This document shows positions 49,280 through 61,935 of a DNA stretch of 64,000 nucleotides, piece after piece (position 1 is the first letter of the stretch; each line of letters begins with the position of its first letter). Origin of the DNA: Onchidella celtica (lineage: Eukaryota > Mollusca > Gastropoda > Systellommatophora > Onchidiidae); assembly GCA_963931925.1 (NCBI GenBank), contig OZ007576.1, positions 12,661,082-12,725,081 of the forward strand, in the 5' to 3' direction. The notes under the pieces are model-generated. The model saw nothing but the letters and a program-made list of their open reading frames with translations, had not been told where the DNA came from and did no database searches. Both the position numbers and the translations under genes were made by a program.

Positions 49280-50371
49280 TATAGCCGCGATACATGGCAC
49301 TCAATGACATAATCTTACGCAACATTACATAAGCATAAAATCACAACTAAATAAACGCAATAGCAGGCATACATGAAGTATGAACATATGGACACCTGGA
49401 CCACGTTCCGTTAAGCAAATGATGAATGACAGTGCTTTTAGGACACTGTATTGAAGACAAAACTACAGATAAACTTAACGGCTATATAGTAGATATTTCA
49501 CTGTTTGTCTACTGTCCACTGCTACCACGGAATTTATTTCCGTTTACCAGCCTATATTTACTTACTTTTTGTCACACCAAATGTGAACGTATGTATTTCA
49601 CATCCCAGGCGAGGAATTTCACAACAGCTCACTGAAAAGCAGACCACGTGAACATTAGTTCATCAGTTTTGTGCTCGAACTAATGATTGTGCCACCGAAA
49701 AATCTCTCAGATCCGATTTTCTGAATGTAGTGATCCAAAAACTGGTCCCGGTGCTAGATTTTTAATGCTCAATTTGAAATAAGAAGATTTTATTTTCACA
49801 TGTGTTCAATTGCCATTTGTCCCAAACAGTTACGGGGAACAGAGAAAAGCGGTTAAGTCCGTCTGTCGCTAGTAGGAGGTAGCTTATTGCCACAAGCACG
49901 CGGGTTACAGGACATAAAATGCCACCGGTGCGGGCCAGGCCTGCTTGCGCTACTGTGACGGTGAAAGAAGCCTTGACTAGCCGTCGGTTCCCCCCCCCCC
50001 CCACACACACACCTCACTGGTTATTATGTCCCGTCCTCAATGGGCGCTTACTTCAATGTAATTCCTCTAGTCAGAGACGGATCTTTGGGCTTGCGTCAAG
50101 CCTCTAGTAAACTTGAGTTAGGTGGACGGCTAGGCTATCGAACTGGAGTTGTTTTATTGTTTTTGTGTTGGGAAAGGGGGGAGGGGGGAGCGGATTGCCT
50201 CGCAATTCACACAGTGAACTTTTACATGTATTATTTCGTTTTCGGAAGACCTAATTTTGCTGAACCTCAAGGCTGGGACTAGAATAATTATAATAGCGTG
50301 TTGTTTCCACCCCAAAGAGCACTGTGATAAAAGGGAATATTAATAACTGCCAGTATGATGGGCTCTCTAAG

Positions 50372-51211
50372 CATGGTCGGATTAAGACCTTTGGAGTCCC
50401 TAAGCCCTTAAAAGGTTTTAGTGCCCCCCATATATTGTACCTATACTATCTTCTATACTATATATATTTGTGGACTTGAGATTTTTCGTTGCAAAAGGCT
50501 TCTGAACCACTCAACACTCAGACCTCAAATTTATATGGTACATCAGAATGGATGTAAGGCTGCACAGTTTTTTAACAGAAGTCTCAAATCGGTGCAGTTT
50601 TTTTTATTGGAAATTTATTGTTTCGCCATCATTTAGATCTATTTCGAGTCATGGTTCGCCATTTTAAGGTTTCGTTATCACTTCCTGCCATGTGTTCACT
50701 ATCAAACACACTAACCCGTGCGCAAATCATGCTATTGTACGGGATGCGCAGGGTGTCAACTCACAAAGGCAGAGCAGTAAGACTTATTTAAAAACAAACA
50801 AACAAAAATAAAATAAACAAATAGGAACAGGCAAGATGAAGCAGGTCCATAATAACCACCCGGAACTGAAACCAATATTCAAACCAATTTATCCCGGGCA
50901 GGGCCGGGGACCTCAGCTAATATTATATTATATAAATCAAAATATAAACCAAAATGAACCGTAAGAATAAAATTCTATTTTTCGAAATGAAACGAACTTA
51001 TAACAAGATGGAAATCATGTTTATTTTTTAATACTTCCACTTCATGTTTTTAATTGAAAAGTTTTCCCCCTTTTTTTTAATTGTAAAGTATTCGCCATTT
51101 GTAGTTTTGCTGGTAAATCCGGCAAATGAAAAATTTCTGTAGTGCCCCCCCCCCCTTTCTCTTGATGCCCTAAGCACATGCTTATTTTGCTTAACGGTTA
51201 ATCCAGCCCTG
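50372..51211. mobile_element. hAT-type element (840 bp), non-autonomous
   Basis: Left end CATGGTCGGATTAAGAC and right end TTAATCCAGCCCTG match the CAGGG-C/T-GGATTAA type of hAT terminus. It is flanked by the 8-bp duplication TCTCTAAG on both sides. No transposase remnant recognised. Confidence 0.85.
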
Positions 51212-51219
51212 TCTCTAAG

Positions 51220-52200
51220 GATGTCAGCGAGGGTAGCACTTTCTCACTTACAGGTCATAGCCGGGCGATCTTTCCGTATGGACAATGGCAGGCAATAGAA
51301 AGGCTGATCTCGACTTTTTAAAAAAATTACATCATCTTAAATAAACCATGCAACCTACCATACAACGTACAACAAACCATACAATATGTGAGATGTAGAG
51401 TTAACAGAGGTAAGTCTACCAAGGTTACTGACTTCCACAATGTCCATAGCGGATTATCGGATAAAGGTTTGCCCACCTGGCCACTGTAAACGATATGGTG
51501 TAAAATGGCCCGGTATTAAGAACTCACTGTATTACTGTCAACATCACAACTGAACTGGTCTCCCGCGCTCGGGGTACCCCCCTCTCCTTCCCCCACTCCT
51601 CTGTTCTTGCCTACCATGAAATAACGCTGATTCTGCCTTTGCTCAGGTATTTGGCACAAGGGAGCAGTGGACCCCATCTGATATCGGTATTTATGAATTT
51701 ATTTTTCTATTGGACCAAGATGATTTAAGTGCGCAACTAGTTTAAAGACAATGTATTGAAAAATAAACTGCGGAGGACCAAATAGACCAGAAGAGGACAG
51801 TCAGGGGTAGGGCAAAGCCATAAAAATAAAACAAAAAAAGACAGCGACTGGGCCAGATTTACGATCATAAAAGAGATCTGGTTTGATACGTTACAAACTC
51901 ATCTTTATATAGCACACTACACTAGCACATCTATCAGTTCACCAACTGGCTAGATTCCAGTAGGGGACTGTTGGTGGAAAGCTTAACATTATTTTTGTAT
52001 TCCTGTGTTGTTGTCGTATCCTCTCTGAGGGTGCGGGGACAGGATTTGCAGACTGCTAACTTGAACCATCTGAAATGTCGTAACCACAGGAGGGGGGGGG
52101 GGGGGGGCGAAAAGGCCAGCAGCCCGCATGAAGGAGAGAGATTCAGGCAAGAAAGAAGGAGTGGTAGTTTTATTACCAACGAAACATTTTTCACAAAATC
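51220..52200. other. Non-coding stretch
   Basis: No gene or defined repeat, apart from a G tract at 52091-52107. A long minus-strand frame over the right part is low-complexity and crosses MITE-B, so it is not a gene. Confidence 0.45.
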
Positions 52201-52201
52201 G

Positions 52202-52519
52202 TTGTGACTTGTACCTACGTACCCCAAGTGTTTTGCACTGAGGGCGCGTACGTATGCGTACCTTAACCCGTCCTTACCCTCAACTCTAAATCTTATCGAA
52301 TCCCTAATCCTGCCCTTAACTCTTTCAACAACAACAACAGAAAAAAAAAACAGAAAAAAAAAACAGGAGGAAAACAAAAAGAAAATCTGAAAGAATAAAT
52401 AATTAAGGCTGTTGTCAAGGCTATTTCGGGAGGAGCTCTCTAGCTCTGTAGTCACAAAAGGCTTTTGAAATACGTGCACCTAGCACAAAACACACGGGAC
52501 ACCCACGTACAAGTAACAA
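52202..52519 (+). mobile_element. MITE-B copy 3
   Basis: Starts TTGTGACTTGTACCTACG and ends CACGTACAAGTAACAA. The interior AAATCTTATCGAATCCCTAA, A-rich block and GGAGCTCTCTAGCTCTG match the family. Both sides carry TTTTCACAAA a few bases away, a possible duplication. Confidence 0.8.
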
Positions 52520-53077
52520 AAGCCTTTTCACAAACTGAATTACGCAGTACAGACAAAGCTGAACGCTAAACAAAGCTACACAGGCTTTTTAGGTTGTTGT
52601 TGTTGTTGTTCTGCACTGGCAATTTTATCCAACAGAGGGAATGCATTCAGACTAATCAGAGATAACAATGCAAAAGTTAACGCATCTGGAGCCACAATGG
52701 CTGCATTGCATAGGCCTACAGAGTAAACAAAATGTTTCATACTCTGAAAATAGGAACATTTTTTTTACCACGCCTACAAACACACGGGTAGTTGAAGCAG
52801 CCACAAATGCTTTCTCTTGGACTATCCCACATGTCATCTCCACCACCTCGACAGAATTTGTCTGTGAAAAGTTAATACTTTTATCAGTTATGAATGACTA
52901 GATGACCTACCGGGCATTGCCCGTAATAAACAATCATGTGCCCCCCCCCCCTCTCTCTCTCTCATATAATAAAAGTAATAAACTACATGGCGACACGATC
53001 ATTGTTGTCTGTGAATTTTTATGTGTTTTCCCTTGTCTTGGATAATAGCACACCGCTGAAAGTTTTCCACCATACAC

Positions 53078-55953
53078 ATGAAGTGTTCCATCATCGGTTT
53101 GTGCATCCTATTTGTTATTATTTCGCCCTTTGTAGAAGCCACAGGCGAAAATCAAGCCATTATCGAGCCCGCTAGCATCCATTACACGGCGGCCATGTTA
53201 AAGTCACTCAACATTCACTGTCAACAAGACTGTGCACACACTAGGTACTCTTTTCCTGATCAAAAACAAAGGAAAAGAGGTAGAAGAGGCGGCATAAAAG
53301 TGAGAAACAAGAGAAGAAAATCAAGACCATTTCTTCCTGCTGTTTTATTTGGTAACTGTCGCACGCTGAGTAACAAACTAGATGAATTACAATGTTGTAC
53401 GAAATGGTGCCACGACTACCGAGATGCCTCGGCTATTGCATTCACTGAGACCTGGTTCGACTCTAACAACACCAACGACGAGACAAGTATAGATGGTTTC
53501 ATTTTATATCGAGAGGACAGGACAGAGGCATCATTAAAATCTAAAGGCGGGGGTGTTTGCATTTACATCAACCAACGCTGGGCCCATGCCAACAACATCA
53601 CTATTGTAAACAACATCTGCACACCTGATATTGAGGTTCTTACTGTAAACGTTCGTCCATACTATCTACCTCGTGAGTTTACAAATGTGGTTTTCAGCAC
53701 CGTCTACATACCACCAGATGCTAACAAGACCACCGCTGCAACAACCCTTCATAACATCATAAATACACAGGAATCAAAATGGCCAGACGCTGTTCACATC
53801 ATACAAGGAGATTTTAATCATGCAACCATGGACAACATCCCGCACTACACCCAATATGTCACCATTCCTACTAGAGACGAGAACACTCTGGACTTATTTT
53901 ATTGTAATATCACTGGCGCCTATCGTTCTTTCCCTCTACCACCACTGGGGAACTCAGACCATCTTATGATATCTATGCAACCAAAGTATCGACCTGTGTT
54001 AAGAACTTATAAAGCAGACACCAAAGTAATAAAAACATGGACAGACGAGGCCTGCGACCAACTTCAAGCCTGTTTTGACTGCACGGATTGGGACATTTTT
54101 ACAAACACATGTACTAATTTAGACGACTTTGTTCTTACTGTTAACTCCTACATCCAGTTTTGTGAAGATCTAATTATACCTCAGAAAAGTGTGTGTGTGT
54201 ATCCAAATAGTAAACCATGGTTAACAAATGAATGCCTTGAAGCTATTGTTGACAAAAAAAGACTCCGAAAAAACTATAGTAAAAGCGACCTCTCTAAAGT
54301 AAACAAAAAAATTAAAAAGAGAATCAAAGTGTGTAAAAAAGAATACTAAGATAAAATTGAAGCAAGTTTTAAATCAAATGACATGTCATCTGTGTGGAAG
54401 GAAATGAAACAGGTTACGGGGTACGATTGTATGAAGAATAAAGTGAATGTTGTGAATGAAAGCGAATTTGCCAATGAATTGAATCAGTTCTACTGTCGCT
54501 TTGACAAACACGATTTCTCCAACCAACACCAGGAAATAAGAGACAGTTTTGATTTTGATAATGATCAATGTAATATTTGTTTTGATTATGATGCTGTTGT
54601 GAAACAATTTAAATCTGTTAAGGAAAGAAAGGCATCTGGACCAGATAACATTGGAAGCAAAGTAGTGAGAACATGTGCTGAACAACTAGCAACAATTTTT
54701 ACTTTCATCTTCAACAAATCCTTTCAAAACCATTACATACCAAACATTTGGAGATTGTCAAAAATCTTACCTGTCCCCAAAAAACCAAAAATATCTGAAA
54801 TGAACGACCTTCGCCCAGTTGCATTAACTTCCATTATCTTTGAATGCTTTGAAAAATTGTTTTAACTGAACTAACGAAGGAGGTCAAACAAAATCTCGAT
54901 CCTTTGCAATTTGCATACAAAGAAAACAGGAACACAGAAGACGCCTTATTGTTTTTATTGCATAACATCTACAGTCATTTAGACACTGGTAAAACCTGTG
55001 TTCGTGTGCTCCTAGTCGATTTTTCGTCTGCGTTTAACACCATACAACCGCACTTAATGTTTCAAAAGCTTACCAACCTACACGTGAGTTCTTTTTTAAA
55101 GAGCTGGATCTTCGAATTTCTAACACAGAGAAGCCAGTTTGTGGATATAAACAACACATTTTCCAAATTACTCACAACAAACACAGGAGCGCCACAAGGC
55201 TGCGTGCTGTCACCTGCCTTGTATACATTGTATACAAATGATTTCACTGTGACACACAACAACGTTTACCTTCTTAAATTTGCCGACGACTCTGCTATTT
55301 TAGGCCTTTTACCTAACTCTGGCCACGAATATTCTAACATTGTACAATCCTTTCACTGTTGGTGTAATAACAACTATCTTCTACTGAATGTTAAGAAAAC
55401 AAAAGAGCTTGTTTTTGACTTTAGGAAAAATAACAACGATCCTGTTTGCCCTCTTACTATCAACAATGAAGAGGTTGAAATTGTCACAGAGGCCAAATAT
55501 CTTGGCATTACTATTGATTCATTGCTTAACTGGCATGCGCATGTAACATATGTATACAAGAAAGCCAACCAGCGCATGTATTTCCTCAGAAAGCTCCGCT
55601 TTTTAAAAGTTAGCAAAAGCATTCTGAAAATATTTTACACCATGGCTATTCAGAGCGTTTTGATGTATGGAGTTGTCTGTTGGGGAGGAAACATCTTACA
55701 AAAAGATAAAAATAAGATCAATAATTTAATTAAAAAAGCATCCAAAATTTGTATCTGTGATCTGCCATATTTTGATGAGCTGTACACTGGTGCTTGTATT
55801 AAAAAAGCTAATATTATTATAAATGACCCCCAACATCCCCTGAACAAGGAATATATAAGATCTGTAAGAAGTTTAAGGCTGTTGTCAAAGAAAACTAAAA
55901 CTGAGCGCTACTTTAAATCGTTTATTCCATCATCAACTAGGATGTTACAATAA
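53078..55953 (+). pseudogene. Endonuclease/reverse transcriptase ORF2, broken twice
   Basis: The protein for target-primed reverse transcription. Residues ~90-300 form an APE-type endonuclease with FGNCRTL, TETW (Glu124), GGGVCIYI, QGDFNHA (Asp245) and SDHLM (Asp294-His295). The RT follows: KASGPDNI near 54632, RPVALTS, DFSSAFNTI (first catalytic Asp) near 55017, TGAPQGCVLSP near 55183 and FADD at 55279-55290. A C-terminal thumb region with HCWCNNNYLLLN and KYLGI closes it. There is an in-frame TAA at 54347-54349 and a one-base frameshift in a T run near 54857. Just after residue MLQ a TAA stops the frame where the truncated relative reads on for about 20 residues. It is inactive, but only lightly damaged. 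Confidence 0.93.
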
Positions 55954-56216
55954 TGTCGTCATCTTGATCGTAATCTGTGCACAGTTGAATTGTGTCCTGC
56001 GTGTCAGGTCAATGTGTTTTAGTTAGGGAAGCATATTGTGTGCACTGTTAATTTTGTTAATTTAGTTAATTTATCAGTGTGTGTGTATATATGTGTGTGT
56101 GCGCGCTATGTATCATACTTTCTGCTTCTGTAACTGTATTGTTATGTATTCAATGATCAAAACAATTTCCTTGTACAAGGACGAATAAAATTTATCTTAT
56201 CTTATCTTATCTTATC
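53078..56216 (+). mobile_element. CR1/Rex1-like non-LTR retrotransposon, near full length
   Basis: One long ORF with endonuclease and reverse transcriptase, then a 3' UTR with TTCCTTGTACAAGGACG, AATAAA and a (TTATC)5 tail. No RNase H and no poly(A) are seen, as in CR1-group elements. The 5' limit is unclear because no ORF1 is recognised upstream; it may be 5'-truncated near here. A second, truncated copy lies at 3206-4232. Confidence 0.92.
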
Positions 56217-56759
56217 TTGCTTCAGAACTCATGCGCACCAGAACATTACGCACCATACTTAACGCTTGATACAGTTACTTTTTATGGCATGCACGGTACT
56301 ATATAATGTTACGAAACAAACATGCAAAAATACAGATGTTAGATAGATTTTTTAGAAATACATGCTTGAAGTAAACAACTTTTAATTATAGCCATCATCT
56401 TCCTGATCTCAATTGCCACCTTCCTGCCAAATTTAAGGCCTGAAGAGTGTATAGTTTGGTCAGTTAGTCATGCCAAAGGTTGCAAGTTACTGAAATATAT
56501 AATAGATTAGCCACAATATTACGTGGGCCCTTGCCAATCGATCCGTTGTTTGTTGGATTATTGAATTACAAGTTCTACTTAACTCTTACCTCAACCACTG
56601 CATTAAATTTTGCTAATTAATGTCAATACCACCATTAACTCTTTGCTGATCACTGGCAGTTTCCATTGATTTCATATTTCCGTACTTCATGATAACGGCC
56701 ACACCCCTACAGTACATCCCCGTGTGTTGGCTTGTAAATGTTAACACTCGCACGGATAT

Positions 56760-57124
56760 AATGCACACACACACACACATATTATTATACAAACACAGAC
56801 ACAGATACACACATATACATACATACACTCACATATTATTATACAAACACAGACACAGATACACACATATACATACACACACACACATATTATTATACAA
56901 ACACAGACACAGATACACACATATACATACATACACACACATATTATACAAACAGACACAGATACACACATATACATACATACACACACATATTATTATA
57001 CAAACACAGACACAGATACACACATATACATACATACACACACATATTATACAAACACAGACACAGATACACACATATACATACATACACACACATATTA
57101 TTATACAAACACAGACACAGATAC
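56760..57124. repeat. ~54-bp minisatellite, left part
   Basis: About seven units containing CATATTATTATACAAACACA, GACACAGATACACACATATA and CATACATACACAC. It continues after the solo LTR at 58271, so it was one array before that insertion. Confidence 0.95.
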
Positions 57125-58270
57125 TGTTATGAGGTCGGACGGAACGCGTCCCCTCTAGTGTTACGGAGTTCGGGGGGAATCCGTCTACTTAGGGTTCGAC
57201 TGCATTTTATCGAGGGTTTTATATATTTTGTATGTTATCTAATCTAAGACCTAACTTTCATACCATTCCAAATACTAAAAGACAATCTGATTAAAGTTTC
57301 TTCATCAGACCTGCAGGGTCACATTTATTTATAATAAAGACACTAACAATTTCGACTAGAATCTAGATCTAATTAATTAATAAAGATTAACATCAACAGC
57401 ATCACCATAATCAATAATGCGTCACTACCACTCTAGCTCTAGGGTTCCTCTAACATCATTCAGCTTCTATGTTCGTTAAATTATCTAACTAATAATTCCT
57501 GTAGATCTATATTTTAAGATCCAGGTCTTGCCCGTCGAAGCGACGTCGGCACAGTTAAGTGTAAATCAAGGGTGGGCTGGTAACTCCCAGCCTCACCCAG
57601 ACAATTCAAATACAATTTCCAATTATGTGTTCGTACAAAAACTACACTAATCTGCAGCTCTAGATGAGGTTATGTGTGCTGCATCCACGTGGGTGGATTC
57701 CTCAGTCTTCTATCTGAACATGTCAATCATCACGAGCTTGGTCCATTTCAACTTACAATTGTTCTGGCCTAGGGCCAGAAACATTATAGGATAGCGTGGT
57801 TCAATTCAATATGGCCTATGGAAAATGACGAGACCCTCGTCTGGTCATGTTGTTAGTAATGCCTGGACCTAGGCGCCCTTGGCCTGGACCCATCAAGCAG
57901 GGCTACACTGACCCCTCACAGACGGAAGATTCTGCATGAAGTGACGAAAGTAGCACGGACCGTAGGGTCTGCGCTGTATCGCGATTCTTCCGCTAACCTT
58001 CATTGGTTAGCCCTTTTACCTATATTATAATTTATTTGCATACTACTGCTTATCACGGGGTCGAGAACTGCTCTGTCATTCCTAGCTATACATTTATTCT
58101 ATCTCGCCCCACTTTCTTTCCATCTATAAGAAAAAAGTGTTACAAAACAAACTGCCCACGAGAACAGCTCAAGGACAAATTACGCTGGCCATAATCAACA
58201 AGATCGTAAAAAATTAACACACTAACTTCGTGACCTAGCACGGCATTTTTAACTTAACCTGCTCTTGACA
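57125..58270. mobile_element. Solo LTR (1146 bp) inside the minisatellite
   Basis: Starts TGTTATGAGG and ends CTCTTGACA, the TG...CA of an LTR. It is flanked by GATAC on both sides, where the minisatellite unit has GATAC once, so a clean 5-bp duplication. No coding sequence inside. A single LTR without an internal region is the usual product of LTR-LTR recombination (knowledge). Orientation is not certain. It does not resemble the LTR at 60740. Confidence 0.8.
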
Positions 58271-58560
58271 GATACACACATATACATACATACACACATA
58301 TTATTATACAAACACAGCACAGATACACACATATACATACATACACACACATATTATTATACAAACACAGCACAGATACACACATATACATATATACACA
58401 CACATATTATTATACAAACACAGACACAGATAATAATAGTTCGTCCATCAGGTATGATGATGACCTTAACAACACCAGACACAGATACACACATATATAC
58501 ATACATACACACATTATTATACAAACACAGCACAGACACACACACACACACAAGCACATA
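58271..58560. repeat. ~54-bp minisatellite, right part
   Basis: About four to five more units, with a 45-base non-repeat interruption near 58430-58475 (AATAATAGTTCGTCCATCAG...). Confidence 0.95.
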
Positions 58561-58996
58561 CGCAGAGAAACATCTGAATTTTTTTTTAAAGTGTAACAAA
58601 CCACAGAATTTAAACCCGGAATAAATTGGAGATAAACAGTAGAACGCGCGTTCCAGTAGAACGTGTGTTCCAGTAGAATGTAATTCTTTCTCAGTGGTGC
58701 TGAGTGAGGAGAAGTTAATTTCGCGGTAACACGACTTACACTGACGACTCATGAAAATTAAAAAGTCGTTTTTATATACGCCGAGTTCTGTGGGGGGAAT
58801 GATTTTTATGCTTTTTTTTTTTCAGATTGGTCAGAGCTTTCTCGGCATTATTATTGACAAGTAACCTTCTGTGCTGTAACAAAAAAAAACAACAACAAAG
58901 AACAACAGAATTTCACCTTCGACAAAGTATACTGCGAGACACTTGGTATAGTATCCCTGGGAAATTGTACTAGGTTGGAGGTCTTTGTTTTGATTG

Positions 58997-59273
58997 GTGT
59001 TACTTGTACGTACGTCCCCCAACTTTCTTTTTTTCACTAGGGGTACGTATATTTAAAGCCTTTCGTGACTCCAGAGCTAGAGAGCTCCTCGCGAAATACT
59101 CCTAACGCTTAAATAATTATTCTTCCAGATTTTCTTTATGTTTTTCCTCCTGTTTTTTTTGGGGGGGGGGGGGGTTGAACGGGTAAGGGGCAGGGTTATA
59201 CGGGGTCAGTGATAGGTATACGTATGCGCCCCAAGCGCAAAAGGCTTGGGGTAAGTACGTACAAATAACAACA
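58997..59273 (-). mobile_element. MITE-B copy 4
   Basis: Minus-strand copy: TGTTACTTGTACGTACG at the left, and CGTACAAATAACAACA at the right. The interior GAGCTAGAGAGCTCC and TTTCCTCCTGTTTTTT reverse the order seen in copies 1-3. Contains a G tract at 59160-59174. Confidence 0.8.
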
Positions 59274-59562
59274 GCCACTTGTTTTTATGGAAAATTTGTT
59301 TGGGGAAATTGTGCTAGCAATGAACAAAGCTTAGATTAATGTCATTATAGGGCCGTGAAATTAATGTACGCCGACTTTGTAGTTATGGAAATAAGTGTCC
59401 GCCGAGGGGAAAAATTTACCTTAGCACTTGTTACGAAAGGGGACAGTAAACAATTTTATTACAAAACCGACCAATTCATTCCAGTTTCCCTCCTCTCGAA
59501 GTCTGAAGTGTGAACAGGGTAAATTTTTTACCACCTCATACATATCTGAAGGCGTGATATCT

Positions 59563-59911
59563 AGGTAGAATGCGCATATCCACCATCTTGTCTGTCCGGA
59601 CCCACTTAAGGCGTCGCGAACCAATCGGCGGCGAGTTCACTACTGTAAACAATGACACGTGTGTATACGCACATGGGAGACGTCGGTCAATTCTTTCACT
59701 TCCTTCCTCTTGTTTACACGGATGGTAGGGAATCGGACCAGTTTGGATACATCCTTTCCACCCCTGTCACAACAGTCAACTGCAATGCGACCAGCAGGCA
59801 TTTTAACTGCTTAGACACATCTCGAAGTTACACTCATCAGCTGATCCACCGGCCATCTTGTTTGGCGGAAGTCCAAAACAAAAAGTCTGTGACGTCATGC
59901 GCATTCTACCT
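59563..59911 (-). mobile_element. ISL2EU-like THAP element (349 bp), minus strand
   Basis: TIRs AGGTAGAATGCGCAT and ATGCGCATTCTACCT, followed by AT at the right; the left flank is CT, so the AT duplication is one base off. The minus-strand THAP start at 59801 and the 3' part match the element at 11033 in order and length. Same subfamily as 11033 and 1-491. Confidence 0.75.
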
Positions 59912-60564
59912 ATAGTGTGCTGCATGTCCTTAAGGTAGACAGAGTATTGGCAACGAAAGAGATACGAGACAGACGGTGACTTATAGGCTTCACCAATTTT
60001 TCCAAAAATTCCTAAGTTCTGTGACCTTAACTTTGCTCTTAAGTGAGACAAACATTGCATTTCGTACTAGACAGTTGATAAAAGTAGTCTGGGCTTTACT
60101 CATGGCCAGTCGTTTGCCTCACCTTCTCCACTCACCACTCTATTTGATGGCTGACCTAGGTTCCACCACCTGGGTTTTCCCCCAAATCTTGTTTTCTACT
60201 AATTATTAAGAATAAAAACAATATTTTTGCCTTTAAGATTTTTGAAAATGAAATAAAGAGGAATTTAAATTGAAAAAAAGGATATTAGGAAGAAAATAAT
60301 GATGATGTGACAAAAAAAAGAAGAAAAGTAGTGCAAAAAAAAAAATAAATGAATGTTAACAGTGATAACATACCATAATGAAATATGGCGCTGAAATGAT
60401 TAAGATGAAAATAAACATTTTGAAAATGCCAGACTTCCACCTTAAACCACCATTAAGGCTGTTGTCATGGCAGCGCAGACTAATGACAAAGCCAAATAGA
60501 GAAAATATTGACTTGTGTTCACTGTACAGCTACAGCTTTCTATGTAAATTTAAAAAGAATATTT

Positions 60565-60739
60565 TGTATACTTCTCTAATTCCATTTGGGAAATTTGCCT
60601 TTGTGTCATTGCAGCCCAGTTACAACTGGAGCAGCCATGTCGTCGTCACAGTGCAGCGCCAGTCGGCGGATTTTTTTTTTAAATTTTGCCCGGGCAGCGG
60701 CCTGTTGGGCTTGCTCTTTTCAATTTCCAACTGTCACGG
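60565..60739 (+). repeat. Dispersed repeat family E, copy 2, interrupted by the LTR
   Basis: Collinear with 29425 up to TTTCCAACTG; where that copy reads CCAAGGTATC this one reads TCACGG and then the LTR begins. This fixes the LTR boundary to within one or two bases. Confidence 0.75.
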
Positions 60740-61921
60740 TGTCACGAGTGGAGTGAGCGATAGTTAATAATTACGGGGGGAAAGGAGGAGAGTAAAATTA
60801 ACGCACGGAGACAGGGAAGAAAAGTCGTGCATGTCATGAGTGGGGGGTCTGAAGGAGGCGAAAGCGCTGTATAACTATCACTGCAAGTTAGAAGGTCCTA
60901 GGGAGCGGATCTGTGAATAATAGCCCATCGGGCAGACATAAAGGGAGCAGTCGAGAAGACTAGGAGAAAGTCTTTCCAGTTATGACTGGTATGTAGAATG
61001 TTGATTGATTATTATGATTGATGTATTATATTATATTCGTCTATTACCATGATGTGAATAAGTATATGTGAGGAATGTGGAAGTCCTTGATATTGGATAT
61101 AGCAATGTGCGCCATGAGCGATAGATGAAAGTGAGTTCATGGATTTGTAGCGCGAGTGAGTAGTGTGTACTCCGATGGAGGTGTGTTACCGTAAGATGTG
61201 TGGTGAGTGAAAGGTGAACTAGTGTGTGTACGCTTCATGGATTGTAAGGAGAGGTGGAGTGAATAGAAATGGTAGGGTATTATACCAATGTAATGTTATT
61301 CTTGTAGGTGTCGGGGACGGGCCGCAGAGCCACCTCGATGAGCACAGGAGATAGGCCAGCATAGGGCCGGAGGCCACACATAGGCCAGAAGTGAGGCTGT
61401 CAGTGCAGGACAGTAGAGGCACATAAAGTCGTGGCAGTCAGGCCACGGGCAGGGACGTAGATAGAGTGAATGAGATACTATGTTGTTGCCATGTTGATAG
61501 GCTAGTGAACTGATATTATGTTGTTGCCATGTTGATGGCTATGGAAATAATAATGTGTTATTGCCCTGCGGAGGTGCTAGGGGAGTGCTAAGGTGTATGA
61601 CAATAGGAAGGTGATATTGAGAGACTGCGGTGCCAGTGAATCATTAATGTACTATTAAGGCCCTGAGGGGAGAGGCTGAGGCCGAAGTGCCTTTAGGAGT
61701 AACTACCGGATTGTGGATCCGAGGGAGCGTGTGTGTGAGAATGAGGCCGTTGTACGGCAGTCATTTCAATAATATAATATATGTAATTGCGCTATTATAT
61801 GTATAATTATGTTTAATAAATGTGTGAGTCTGATGGATTGTTCTGTTAAGTGTTAACTTGTTTGTTCGTGATTGTTGTCCTGTCATAACTTATTACATCT
61901 CCCAGTCTGGGATTTGTGACA
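60740..61921 (+). mobile_element. 5' LTR of a Ty3/gypsy-type retrotransposon (1182 bp)
   Basis: Starts TGTCACGAGTGG and ends GGGATTTGTGACA, a 6-bp inverted end pair. AATAAA at 61815-61820, about 100 bp before the end, is a likely polyadenylation signal. It is directly followed by a tRNA-Pro primer-binding site and later gag, so this is the 5' LTR in plus orientation. The element continues past the window, so its 3' LTR and TSD cannot be checked. Confidence 0.85.
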
Positions 61922-61922
61922 T

Positions 61923-61935
61923 TGGGGGCTCGTCC
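61923..61935 (+). promoter_or_regulatory. Primer-binding site, tRNA-Pro
   Basis: TGGGGGCTCGTCC is complementary to the 3' end of tRNA-Pro, as in several gypsy elements and gammaretroviruses (knowledge). It lies one base after the LTR. The match stops at 13 bases. Confidence 0.85.

Noticed and set aside
51934-52479. 181-codon minus-strand frame
   Set aside because: Low-complexity Phe/Ser/Val composition across a MITE-B copy and a G tract; no motif.
56689-57132. 147-codon His-Thr-rich frame and its Cys-Val-rich antisense
   Set aside because: Translation of the ~54-bp minisatellite on both strands.
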